A DNA stretch of 48,631 bases, taken from NCBI GenBank assembly GCA_964244655.1, contig CAXTJU010000019.1, positions 1-48,631 of the forward strand, in the 5' to 3' direction. Position numbers and translations under genes: made by a program. The notes under the pieces are model-generated. The model made no database searches. It had not been told where the DNA came from and saw nothing but the letters and a program-made list of their open reading frames with translations. Shown here one piece after another: positions 6,915-14,431 of this stretch (position 1 is the first letter of the stretch; each line of letters begins with the position of its first letter). Source of the stretch: LMUY01 sp964244655 (GTDB lineage: Bacteria > Pseudomonadota > Alphaproteobacteria > Acetobacterales > Acetobacteraceae).

Positions 6915-8210
6915 ATGGACTGGAAGGAAGTTGGATCAACCTCGCAATCAGGCGGTCAAGGAGAGGTCAAGAAGGTCGTACACCGCGTGTCAGGCGCGAT
7001 TGGTGCGCTCAAGCGATTGCATGACGGAGATGAGGATAAGAAAGAGCGTCGTTTTCGGTTCCTTAACGAAGTCAGTGCACTACGCGCGCTGGATGGAAAC
7101 GGCGCGCCAAGGGTTTTGGATGCAGATGAGTCTCAATGGGAGAACCCCGACGGGCACCTGTATTTGGTGATGGAGTGGGTCGAGGGACCGACGCTTTCAC
7201 AAAAAGTCAACGCACGTAGAGCTTCAATCGACGAAGGCACAAGAGCGATCACGCGGATCGCCAACATCCTAGAACGTTGCCATTTTCTTCCGGTTTACCA
7301 TCGAGACATCAAACCGGACAACATCGTCATGCGAGGTGACGATTGGGACGACCCGATCCTTGTGGATTTCGGGATGTCGTGGGCGAGGCCGCACGGCCAT
7401 CAGAGGGACTTCAACACGCCCAGAGGCCAGGAGATCGGTAACCGCTTTCTCCGTTTACCAGAACACTCGGCAGGGGGTGACCACCACGATAACCGCTCCG
7501 ACGTCTGTATGGCGGTGGCGCTCTTGTTTTTCATGCTCACAGGCCGTGCACCGCGTTCACTAGATGACGGCCATGGTTTCAGACCTCATGAACTCCACCA
7601 AGATGCATTTCCAAGTTCGATAATTAACGATCTGCGATGGCCTCGCTTACGGCGTCTTTTCAACATCGGATTTCAATACAGAATGGAAGCACGCATCCAG
7701 AGTGCTGGCGATCTGCGAGGATGGCTTGAGTCACTGGACGATGACGCTATGAGCAGCATTTACGATGAACTCGCGGAAGAAATTGCTCGCCTTAACGATC
7801 AACTCGCTTCGGCAGAGGCTCGGCGGATTGAAGAAGCTCGACCGTTATTGGATGGGGCAAACCGTCAGTTTTTTGGTGATTTCCAGCAGATTGTCAGCAG
7901 CGCTGGACTAGAAGGCGGCGGTCAGGGGCCGACCTTTTTGGACCGAGGTTTGGCGAGCCAGTTCCATCTGATGGTTCATCGGAAGTTCATACAACAGCCT
8001 CATGTATTTATCGAACATCGCGTCGCGCTAGAACAAGAGTCAATATTAGCGAACTTTCGCCTCGATCAACATCTATCCGGCACCGGAGAATGGCAGACAT
8101 ATTATGTCGGACCCGCCGCCGACGATGAGGGACTCATGCTGGCAATGGCCGAAAATGTGCGGAAAGTAGCTGTCGAGGTAATCCGGTCGTTGTGCAAGAA
8201 ATGGGAGTAA
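6915..8210 (+). CDS. Hanks-type Ser/Thr protein kinase with C-terminal extension
   Basis: A 431-residue kinase. Visible motifs: glycine loop GGQGEV (13-18), ATP-anchoring Lys in ALKRL (33), Glu in NEV (52), hinge LVMEWVEGPTL (84-94), catalytic HRDIKPDN (129-136), DFG (151-153), an APE-like LPEHS (181-185) and subdomain IX Asp196. All catalytic residues are present, so it should be active. After residue 280 comes a coiled-coil-like helix (YDELAEEIARLNDQLASAEARR) and a 120-residue tail I do not recognise; no membrane segment or PASTA repeat is seen, so it is cytosolic. ATG 6915 is preferred over the TTG at 6906. The gene and its leader are clearly more A/T-rich than the neighbours, a sign of transfer. 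Cytosolic kinases occur in several anti-phage systems. Confidence 0.9.
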   Translation: MDWKEVGSTSQSGGQGEVKKVVHRVSGAIGALKRLHDGDEDKKERRFRFLNEVSALRALDGNGAPRVLDADESQWENPDGHLYLVMEWVEGPTLSQKVNARRASIDEGTRAITRIANILERCHFLPVYHRDIKPDNIVMRGDDWDDPILVDFGMSWARPHGHQRDFNTPRGQEIGNRFLRLPEHSAGGDHHDNRSDVCMAVALLFFMLTGRAPRSLDDGHGFRPHELHQDAFPSSIINDLRWPRLRRLFNIGFQYRMEARIQSAGDLRGWLESLDDDAMSSIYDELAEEIARLNDQLASAEARRIEEARPLLDGANRQFFGDFQQIVSSAGLEGGGQGPTFLDRGLASQFHLMVHRKFIQQPHVFIEHRVALEQESILANFRLDQHLSGTGEWQTYYVGPAADDEGLMLAMAENVRKVAVEVIRSLCKKWE

Positions 8211-8482
8211 CTTGGGGAACAGAGCCACGCTGCTTGCCGGACGGCGTTAGGCACACTTCGGCCGCTAGAGACACCTCTATGCTCTGCCAGGATGACTGCT
8301 GAACCTCACATCCAGGAATGCAGTAAATTACCAGGGATGTGAGCTAATCTTCTCATTTGCCAAGCGAAATTGGCATCCCAGTGGACGCTGCGTCATGATA
8401 CGGAAATAATGCTCCCCGTACCAAGACCTCTCGCCGGTTCTCCGCTAACCTCTATGTGAGTCGTCCGGCTTCCGAGGTGCCC

Positions 8483-9076
8483 ATGTCAAAGAGTCGCCGA
8501 AGTCTTGCAGGCGCCCTGGTAGCGGCCTGCTGCATGTGGGCGTTCCCCTCCCTAGCGGACGACATCTGCGAGGCGACTGCATTGAGGGATGTCTCGGCAA
8601 TCGAGTCGCCGGGTTCCATCATCCACAAGGGCGGCAAGGACGAGGCAATCACCCAGTTCAGGGTGAACAAGCGGACGGGCGAGACGTCCTACTGCTCGCA
8701 CGGGGGCTACTGCTACCCGACCCATGTCCGCGTCGGCGACGATCTGCTGCTCGCCCTGAAGATGACCAACTGCAAGCCGTCGGCTCAGGCTTATGCGGCG
8801 GATAGTTACGAACCGGACATTGTGACCTACGGGGTCGATGTAATCCGGTCCAGGATCCCAGCGGACCAGATGCGCCGGGAGGACGTTAAGAACCGGCTGC
8901 TGACCATGGGGCTGTGTTCGGCCTGCGCCGACAATGTGGCCCAGTACTATACGACGGCTCCGAAGTCGCAGTGCGCCGAACTGGCCCGGTCAGCCTTGGA
9001 GGGTAATCCCGAGTCTGCGCGCACCATCCAAGAGATGCCCGCCTACTGCACGTGGCACTATCCGGCTTCGAAATAG
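8483..9076 (+). CDS. Secreted Cys-rich hypothetical protein
   Basis: A 197-residue protein with a clear signal peptide (MSKSRRSLAGALVAACCMWAFPSLA, cleavage before DD). GAGG five bases before ATG 8483 decides the start. The mature part has about eight Cys (DICEAT, SYCSHGGYC, TNCKP, GLCSAC, SQCAEL, AYCTW), an even number consistent with periplasmic disulfides. I recognise no domain. It is the last gene of the island before the repeat cluster and has its own 270-base upstream gap, so it is probably transcribed alone. An immunity, lysozyme-inhibitor or adhesin-like role would be speculation. Confidence 0.7.
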   Translation: MSKSRRSLAGALVAACCMWAFPSLADDICEATALRDVSAIESPGSIIHKGGKDEAITQFRVNKRTGETSYCSHGGYCYPTHVRVGDDLLLALKMTNCKPSAQAYAADSYEPDIVTYGVDVIRSRIPADQMRREDVKNRLLTMGLCSACADNVAQYYTTAPKSQCAELARSALEGNPESARTIQEMPAYCTWHYPASK

Positions 9077-9190
9077 AGTGTGAGTCCGATCCGGCCGACG
9101 TGAAACCACGCCTCTAGGCCGCACGGGCGCGGTCCGAGGAGGAAGGCTAGTGCAGGCACGAAGTTGGAATTCGGACGGAGCCATTCACCG

Positions 9191-9270
9191 GATTCCATCT
9201 CCCTGTCACAGATTCCATCTCCCTGTCACAGATTCCATCTCCCTGTCACGGATTCCACCAGGCTGTCATT
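9191..9270. repeat. Four head-to-tail 20-bp direct repeats
   Basis: GATTCCATCTCCCTGTCACA occurs at 9191-9210 and 9211-9230 identically and at 9231-9250 with one change at the last base. A fourth, diverged copy at 9251-9270 keeps GATTCCA and CTGTCA. There is no spacer, so it is not a CRISPR. Repeated TGTCA-containing sites near an element end are typical transposase-binding sites of IS21-, Tn5053- and Tn7-type elements. Read inward from the right, each unit begins TGTGACAG. Confidence 0.8.
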
Positions 9271-9348
9271 CCATCCCAGAGTTTGCTGTCACCATGCCTC
9301 ATATTCTCCAATGGCTTAGCGAGATTCCATTCCAGAGTTCGATGTCAC
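9268..9348. repeat. Pair of related 25-bp direct repeats next to the 20-bp array
   Basis: The 25-base segments 9268-9292 and 9324-9348 match at 22 positions, sharing ATTCCAT.CCAGAGTT and ending TGTCAC. They share the ATTCC...TGTCAC frame of the neighbouring 20-bp units but have a longer centre. The second ends 49 bases before the ggt stop codon, so the boundary of the accessory island probably lies between 9348 and 9397. Confidence 0.7.
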
Positions 9349-9396
9349 TTCACATCTGCCAACGGCCATCAGGGTGCAAGACATGCGCCAGCCCAG

Positions 9397-11121
9397 CTAA
9401 TAGCCGATCGCAGCTCCGGCTGGCCGCCGGGCGTCGTTGGCGCCATAGAGCAGTCCGGGCCGCAGCGCGTCCGGCTGGGTTGCCTCCCTAGCGGCCGGCG
9501 CGCCCCGCTCAATGATCTCCGCCGCACCCCAGGGACGCTGCACGACGATCTTGTAGCCCATCGCTTCCAGCAGCGCTTGCGTGTCGGCGGACAACGCGAA
9601 CGGTTCGGCCGCGATCTCGTCCGGCAGCCATTGATGATGGATGCGCGGCGCGTCCACCGCCGCCTGCGGCTGCATGCCGTAGTCGATCACGTTCAGGATC
9701 GTTTGCAGCGCCGTCGTGATGATCCGCGAGCCTCCCGGCGATCCCAGCACCAGCAGCGGCTGGCCGTCGTGCATGACGATCGTCGGCGCCATGGAGGAGA
9801 GCGGCCGCTTGCCCGGCGCGATGGCGTTGGCCGCACCCTGCACCAGGCCGAACATGTTGGGCACGCCGGGCTTGACGGTGAAGTCGTCCATCTCGTCGTT
9901 GAGCAGGAACCCGGTCCCTGGTGCTGCCACGTAGGCGCCGAACAGGCCGTTGATCGTGTAGGTGACGCTCGCGGCATTTCCCGCCCCATCCATCACCGAG
10001 TAGTGCGTCGTCTCCGCCTTCTCGTCGGCGGGCAGGCCCGGCCGCGCCTGCTTGGAGGAGCCGGCCTGGCCGGCCGGAATGTTCGCGCGCACAGCGGCAG
10101 CATAATCGGCGCTCAGCAACCGGCCGAGCGGGTTGGACACGAAGGCCGGGTCGCCGAGGTAGGTGTTGCGGTCGAGATAGGCCTGCCGCAAGGCCTCGAC
10201 GATGGCGTGCACGGCTGCCGCCGAGTGGTATCCGAGCGCCGCCATGTCGTAGCCCGCGAGGATTTGCAGGGTCTCGCACAGCGTGGCGCCGCCGGAGGAG
10301 GGCGGCGGCGAGGATAGGATCGCATAGCCGCGGTAGCTGCACCGCAGCGGCTCGCTGTCCGTGACCGTGTAGGCGGCGAAGTCGGCCGCGGTGAGCAGGC
10401 CGCCGCCGGCGCGGGACGCCGCCTCCACCCGGGCCGGGATGTCGCCATGGTAGAACGCATCCGTCCCTTCATCGGCGATGCGCTGCAACGTGCGCGCCAG
10501 GTCGGGCTGCGCTAGCATGTTGCCGGGTTGCAAGGGGCTGCCGTCCGACCGGAGGAAGATGCGGGCGAGCGCCGGGTCACGGGCAAAGCGGCTGGCGCCG
10601 GCGTCCAGGATGTCGGTGTCGCCGCGGTTCAGCACGAAGCCGTCGCGCGCGAGCCGGATGGCTGGCGCCATGACCTGCGCGCGCGGCAACGTGCCGTAGC
10701 GGCGCAGTGCGGTGTCCAGGCCCAGCACGGTCCCCGGCACGCCGGCCGCCTTGTAGCCGAACAGGCTCTCGCCGCGGACCACGGCGCCGGCCCCGTCCAG
10801 GAACATCGCCGGGGTCGCCGCTGCGGGCGCGGTCTCCCGGAAGTTGAGGAAACGGTCCCGCCCGTCAGCGAGGTGCAGGGTGATGAACCCGCCGCCGCCG
10901 ATGTTGCCGCAGCACGGGTTGACCACCGCTTCGGCATAGCCGACCGCGACCGCCGCATCGACCGCGTTGCCGCCCGCTTGCAGGATTTCGAGCCCGGCTT
11001 CGGATGCGAAGCGCTGCGAGGAGACAACCATGCCGTGCTGCGCCTCCACCGGTGGGAGAGAGGCCGCGCGTGCGAGGCTGGGGATGGCTGCCATGAGGAA
11101 TGCGACACGACGCCAAGCCAA
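9397..11121 (-). CDS. ggt: Gamma-glutamyltransferase precursor
   Basis: A 574-residue periplasmic enzyme that cleaves glutathione and transfers its gamma-glutamyl group to water or amino acids. It has a signal peptide (MAWRRVAFLMAAIPSLARA) and matures by self-cleavage into two subunits; the cleavage and nucleophile Thr is in ETTHYSVMD (about residue 372), and the substrate-binding loops GGNAVDAAVA, NPCCGNIGGGGF and KRPLSSMAPT are visible. The TTG at 11121 is preferred over ATG 11094 because AAGGG lies eight bases upstream and it gives a complete signal peptide. Length is normal. It is the first chromosomal gene after the island; its 3' end abuts the repeat cluster. Confidence 0.95.
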   Translation of the reverse strand: MAWRRVAFLMAAIPSLARAASLPPVEAQHGMVVSSQRFASEAGLEILQAGGNAVDAAVAVGYAEAVVNPCCGNIGGGGFITLHLADGRDRFLNFRETAPAAATPAMFLDGAGAVVRGESLFGYKAAGVPGTVLGLDTALRRYGTLPRAQVMAPAIRLARDGFVLNRGDTDILDAGASRFARDPALARIFLRSDGSPLQPGNMLAQPDLARTLQRIADEGTDAFYHGDIPARVEAASRAGGGLLTAADFAAYTVTDSEPLRCSYRGYAILSSPPPSSGGATLCETLQILAGYDMAALGYHSAAAVHAIVEALRQAYLDRNTYLGDPAFVSNPLGRLLSADYAAAVRANIPAGQAGSSKQARPGLPADEKAETTHYSVMDGAGNAASVTYTINGLFGAYVAAPGTGFLLNDEMDDFTVKPGVPNMFGLVQGAANAIAPGKRPLSSMAPTIVMHDGQPLLVLGSPGGSRIITTALQTILNVIDYGMQPQAAVDAPRIHHQWLPDEIAAEPFALSADTQALLEAMGYKIVVQRPWGAAEIIERGAPAAREATQPDALRPGLLYGANDARRPAGAAIGY

Positions 11122-11143
11122 TGATCCAACCCTTTCAGCAGCA

Positions 11144-11245
11144 GGGCTCTGCCCCGCACCCGCAAGGGGACAGTCGTCCCCTTGACCTCTTATACACAGG
11201 TGTCGAGAGGACGACTGTCCTCTCGCGGGGTGCGGGGCAGAGCCC
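11144..11245. repeat. Double-hairpin palindromic intergenic element, copy 1
   Basis: Outer arms GGGCTCTGCCCCGCACCC (11144-11161) and its exact reverse complement (11228-11245) enclose two further hairpins, GGGGACAGTCGTCCCC and GAGGACGACTGTCCTC, around a short A/T-rich centre. A related element lies at 45112-45200. It sits between ggt and the YceI gene, both on the minus strand, and may act as an mRNA-stabilising or terminating structure. Confidence 0.85.
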
Positions 11246-11255
11246 CGCCGCTTGC

Positions 11256-11861
11256 TCAGCCTTGGCGCTCGAACGCCCCGCTGATCGTCAGCTGCACCGC
11301 ATCGCCGATCAGCGGCACGTACGTCTTTACCCCGAAGTCGCTGCGGTTGATCTCGCCGCCGATCTGGAAACCCACCGTGTACTTCTTGTCGAGCGGGTTG
11401 GTGCCGGCGCCGACGAAGCGGGCGTGCAGCGTCACCGGCTTGGTCACGCCATGCAGCGTGAGGTCCCCGGTGACTTCCGCCGCATCCGCACCGGATGGGA
11501 CGATCTTCGTCGAGCGGAAGGTCATTTGCGGGAAATGCGTCGCGTCGAGCCAGTCCGGGCTCTTCAGCTCCTCGTCCAGCTTGTCGCTGGTGGTGGACAC
11601 CGTGCCCACCGGCACCGCGATCTCCAGTTGGCTGGCGGCCGGATCGGCGGGCGAAAGCTGCAAGCTGCCAGACGCGTTGGAGAAATGGCCATAATAGGTG
11701 GTGAAGCCCATGTGCGAGATCGCGAACTCGATCTGCGTGTGCTGCGGCTCCACGGCGTAGCGGCCGGCCTGCACCTGGGCCGGCGGCACCGGGACCGCCT
11801 GGGCCAGCGCCGGGCCGGCCAGGCCGACCGCCAGCAGGGCAGCAGCGAGAGTCTGTTTCAT
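11256..11861 (-). CDS. YceI family periplasmic protein
   Basis: A 201-residue protein with signal peptide MKQTLAAALLAVGLAGPALA; the second ATG (11861) is chosen over 11879 because it gives a standard signal peptide. The mature part is a YceI lipocalin-like beta-barrel: YAVEPQHTQIEFAISHMGF (the opening D/E-x-x-H-T-x-I-F motif), YYGHFSNASGSLQL, FRSTKIV, GDLTLHGVTKPV and RSDFGVKTY. The family binds polyisoprenoid-type lipids in the periplasm; the native ligand here is unknown. It lies 13 bases before the azoR stop on the same strand, so azoR and this gene may be co-transcribed. Confidence 0.92.
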   Translation of the reverse strand: MKQTLAAALLAVGLAGPALAQAVPVPPAQVQAGRYAVEPQHTQIEFAISHMGFTTYYGHFSNASGSLQLSPADPAASQLEIAVPVGTVSTTSDKLDEELKSPDWLDATHFPQMTFRSTKIVPSGADAAEVTGDLTLHGVTKPVTLHARFVGAGTNPLDKKYTVGFQIGGEINRSDFGVKTYVPLIGDAVQLTISGAFERQG

Positions 11862-11892
11862 CGGAGATGTTCTTTCCATGGGTTGAGGGTGC

Positions 11893-12504
11893 TCAGGCGG
11901 CCAGTTCTGCGGAGCGGGCGCGCGCCCCGGCCACGGCCTTGGCGGCGGCGTCTGGCCCCATTGCCAGCCCCTCCGCCCGCACGGCCGTCACGTCGGTGAT
12001 GCCGATGAAGCCGAGGATGGCCCGCAGGTAATTCTCTTGGAAGTCGTAGGTCTTGAACGGCCCATCGGAATAGATGCCGCCCGCCGCCAGGAACACCATG
12101 GCCTTCTTGCCGGACACCAGGCCCTTCGGCCCCTCGGCCGTGTACTGGAACGTCCGGCCGGCGCGGACGACATGATCGACCCAGGCCTTGAGCTGCGAGG
12201 GGATGGAGAAGTTGTACATCGGCGCACTGATCACCAGCAGGTCGGCGGCGGACAGCTCGTCGATCAGCTCGTCGGAGAAGCGCAGGGCCGCCTGCTGCTC
12301 CGGGGTGTGCGCTTCCGGCTTACCGAAGTAGCCGCCCAGCAGATCGACGCCGAGGTGCGGGATGTGGGTGGTCACCAGGTCACGCGTGGTGACGGTGTCG
12401 TCCGGGTGGCTCTCGCGATGGCTGGTCACGAACCCGGCTGACAGGTCGCGGCTGACGGACGCGTGCAGGTTCGGGCTGCTCTGGACGTGCAGGAGGTGGG
12501 ACAT
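11893..12504 (-). CDS. azoR: FMN-dependent NADH-azoreductase
   Basis: A 203-residue flavodoxin-fold enzyme that reduces azo bonds and quinones with NADH and bound FMN in the cytosol. Visible motifs are the N-terminal strand with the FMN-phosphate loop (LLHVQSSPNLHASVSR), the flavin loop APMYNFSIPSQLKAWVDHV and the LAAGGIYS loop, all in AzoR order and at full length. The gene is transcribed divergently from a LysR-type regulator 108 bases away, a classic arrangement for control by quinones or electrophiles; the yceI gene follows on the same strand. Confidence 0.93.
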   Translation of the reverse strand: MSHLLHVQSSPNLHASVSRDLSAGFVTSHRESHPDDTVTTRDLVTTHIPHLGVDLLGGYFGKPEAHTPEQQAALRFSDELIDELSAADLLVISAPMYNFSIPSQLKAWVDHVVRAGRTFQYTAEGPKGLVSGKKAMVFLAAGGIYSDGPFKTYDFQENYLRAILGFIGITDVTAVRAEGLAMGPDAAAKAVAGARARSAELAA

Positions 12505-12517
12505 GACGGTATTCCGA

Positions 12518-12530
12518 GTTGGTTGCCAAC
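12518..12530. promoter_or_regulatory. Inverted repeat in azoR-LysR divergent promoter
   Basis: GTTGG TTG CCAAC is a perfect 5+3+5 palindrome 14 bases upstream of the azoR ATG, inside the 108-base intergenic region shared with the LysR gene. Its position fits an operator overlapping the azoR promoter. The T-N11-A form of LysR sites is not strict here, so assignment to this regulator is inference. Confidence 0.4.
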
Positions 12531-12612
12531 GAACCCTGAGTTAGTCCTGGCGCTCCCCCGAACAAACTGGGAAAGTTTCGCGCAACATCATCAGCATAAT
12601 CGATGGAGTGCC

Positions 12613-13512
12613 GTGGACATCTCGCTGGACCAAGTCAGGGTGATGCTGGCCGTCGTGGAGCACGGCAGCTTTTCCAGCGCTGGCCGGGCGCTGAACCGGG
12701 CGCAATCGGCAGTGACCTACGCGGTGCAAAGCCTGGAGGACAGCCTGGGCGTCGTGCTGTTCGACCGCACCGGCTACCGCCCGGCGCTGACCGAGGCGGG
12801 GCGGGTGCTGCTGGCGGGCGCGCGTCGGCTGGCGGAGGAAGCGGGGGCGCTCCAGATCCAGGCGCGCAGCATCGCCGGCGGGCTTGAGCCGGAACTGACC
12901 TTGGTGGTGGACGCCCTGTTCCCTCTGCCGCCCTTGCTGGAAGCGCTGCGCGCGTTCAACCGGCATTACCCCGAAACGCCCACCCGGCTCTACGTCGAGC
13001 CGCTGCGCGTCGCGGTCGGCCTGGTGCTTGACGGCACCTGTGCGCTCGGGCTGCTGCCAGTGTTCGCCGCCGAGGCGGACACGCTGGCCTGGCTGCCGCT
13101 GCTGGACGTGGAGATGGTCCCGGTCGCAGCACCTTGCCACCCGCTCGCTGCGCTGCCCGGCCCGATCCCGCCGGAGGAGGTGCGGCGGCACGTGCAGCTG
13201 GTGCTGACCGACCGCTCCGCCGGGACCCCCGGCCCCGACCGTGGCGTGCTGGCCACCCGCACCTGGCGGCTGGGCGATCTCAGCGCCAAGCACGCGATGC
13301 TGCTGGCCGGGCTGGGCTGGGGCAACATGCCGCGGCACATGGTGGCGGAGGATTTGCGGCAGGGACGGCTGCATGCCCTGCAGCCGACGGAGTTCCTGGG
13401 CAAGCAGTTGCGGCTCGGCATGTGCGTCGCCCACCGCACCGACGGCCCGCTCGGTCCGGCCACGCGGTGGATGCTCGAACACCTCGCCGCAGTCAGCAAA
13501 GCTGGAGCCTGA
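12613..13512 (+). CDS. LysR family transcriptional regulator
   Basis: A 299-residue regulator from a GTG (VDISLDQVRVML). Residues 1-60 are the winged helix-turn-helix: FSSAGRALNRAQSAVTYAVQSLEDSLGVVLFDRTG, with the usual Q-S-A-V recognition helix. The remainder is a periplasmic-binding-protein-like effector domain (ELTLVVDALFPLPPLLEALRAF; LDGTCALGLLPVF; GLGWGNMPRHMVAEDL). The GTG is preferred because LysR proteins begin a few residues before this helix. Divergent from azoR, it probably controls azoR and itself; the effector is likely a quinone or electrophile but cannot be read from sequence. Confidence 0.92.
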   Translation: MDISLDQVRVMLAVVEHGSFSSAGRALNRAQSAVTYAVQSLEDSLGVVLFDRTGYRPALTEAGRVLLAGARRLAEEAGALQIQARSIAGGLEPELTLVVDALFPLPPLLEALRAFNRHYPETPTRLYVEPLRVAVGLVLDGTCALGLLPVFAAEADTLAWLPLLDVEMVPVAAPCHPLAALPGPIPPEEVRRHVQLVLTDRSAGTPGPDRGVLATRTWRLGDLSAKHAMLLAGLGWGNMPRHMVAEDLRQGRLHALQPTEFLGKQLRLGMCVAHRTDGPLGPATRWMLEHLAAVSKAGA

Positions 13513-13610
13513 CCCGACCGCCCGATGTCCAGGGAATCCCGTTCCTTCGAAGTTCGGGGCAGCGCCCGATCTGGCTGTCGCGGCTTGCCACCGCCTGTTA
13601 GGCTGGAGGC

Positions 13611-14378
13611 ATGCTGTTCCACAGCCCCGATGCCACCGACGCGCCCGTAACGCTCGCGATCAGCCAGCCCGCCCATGCCTGGATGTCGGGCCAGCTCCTA
13701 CGCGCCTGGGCCGAGACGCTGGACGAGACGCTGCTGCTGGCTGCCGAGCAGCACGACATTGCCTGGCTCGACTGGGAGACCTCACCGAGCTTCGACCCGC
13801 GGACCGGACGCCCCCACCTGTTCCGCAGCGTGGGGGCGGCGCAGCACGGCCCGATGTGGGCGGGGGGCGTGGAGCGGGCGCTGGCCGCCTGGGGTCGGCG
13901 GGTCGCCTTGCTGGTGTCCCGCCACGGCAGCCTGGTCTATGGCCGCTACGCCGAGCGGCACCAAGGGACGGCGGCGGACGCGGCGGCAGCGGCGCACTAC
14001 CGGCAAACGCAGGCCGTCCTGCAAGCCGGGTGGGCAAGGTCCCTGGGCCTCGACGCCGCGGCGCTGTCCCATGACACGGAGATGGTGGCGCTCTCCGACA
14101 CGCTTTCGCTGGCGCTCTGCGGCGAGTTGGCCACGCCGTTGCAAGTCGAGTCGCCGGGCCGGGCCGGCGGGCGCCGCAGCCTGTGCCTGGCTGCCAGGCC
14201 CGGCGACCCGGCGGGCTTCACCCTCTCGCCGTGGCCGTTCCGCGGCGAAGCGCTGGTGGTCGAGGCCGAGGCGCGGCCGATGCCCGCGGCGGGCCGCTTC
14301 GCGGACGAGGCGGCGATGCGCGCCTGGCTCGCCGCTCCCGACCGGGTGACGTTGCAGGCGAGGCTGACGCCGGGCTGA
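13611..14378 (+). CDS. DUF3891 family protein
   Basis: A 255-residue cytosolic protein. The opening ISQPAHAWMSGQLLRAW, the EQHDIAWLDWE motif at about residues 46-56 and the RVALLVSRHGSLVY strand are those of DUF3891 proteins, which are uncharacterised; the conserved His/Asp residues suggest a metal-dependent hydrolase of HD type but that is inference. No signal peptide. It is followed after 53 bases by the BMP-type ABC transporter genes on the same strand, so a shared transcript is possible. Confidence 0.75.
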   Translation: MLFHSPDATDAPVTLAISQPAHAWMSGQLLRAWAETLDETLLLAAEQHDIAWLDWETSPSFDPRTGRPHLFRSVGAAQHGPMWAGGVERALAAWGRRVALLVSRHGSLVYGRYAERHQGTAADAAAAAHYRQTQAVLQAGWARSLGLDAAALSHDTEMVALSDTLSLALCGELATPLQVESPGRAGGRRSLCLAARPGDPAGFTLSPWPFRGEALVVEAEARPMPAAGRFADEAAMRAWLAAPDRVTLQARLTPG

Positions 14379-14431
14379 CAGGGTCGTTGGCATGGAGTTC
14401 GCATGACCCGCTCCGCATCTGGAGGAACACC

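Noticed and set aside
9191..9270. CRISPR array
   Set aside because: The 20-bp units are contiguous with no spacers and there are no cas genes.
9283..10317. 344-residue plus-strand frame opposite ggt
   Set aside because: Antisense shadow of ggt with Arg/Val/Gly-rich low-information sequence.
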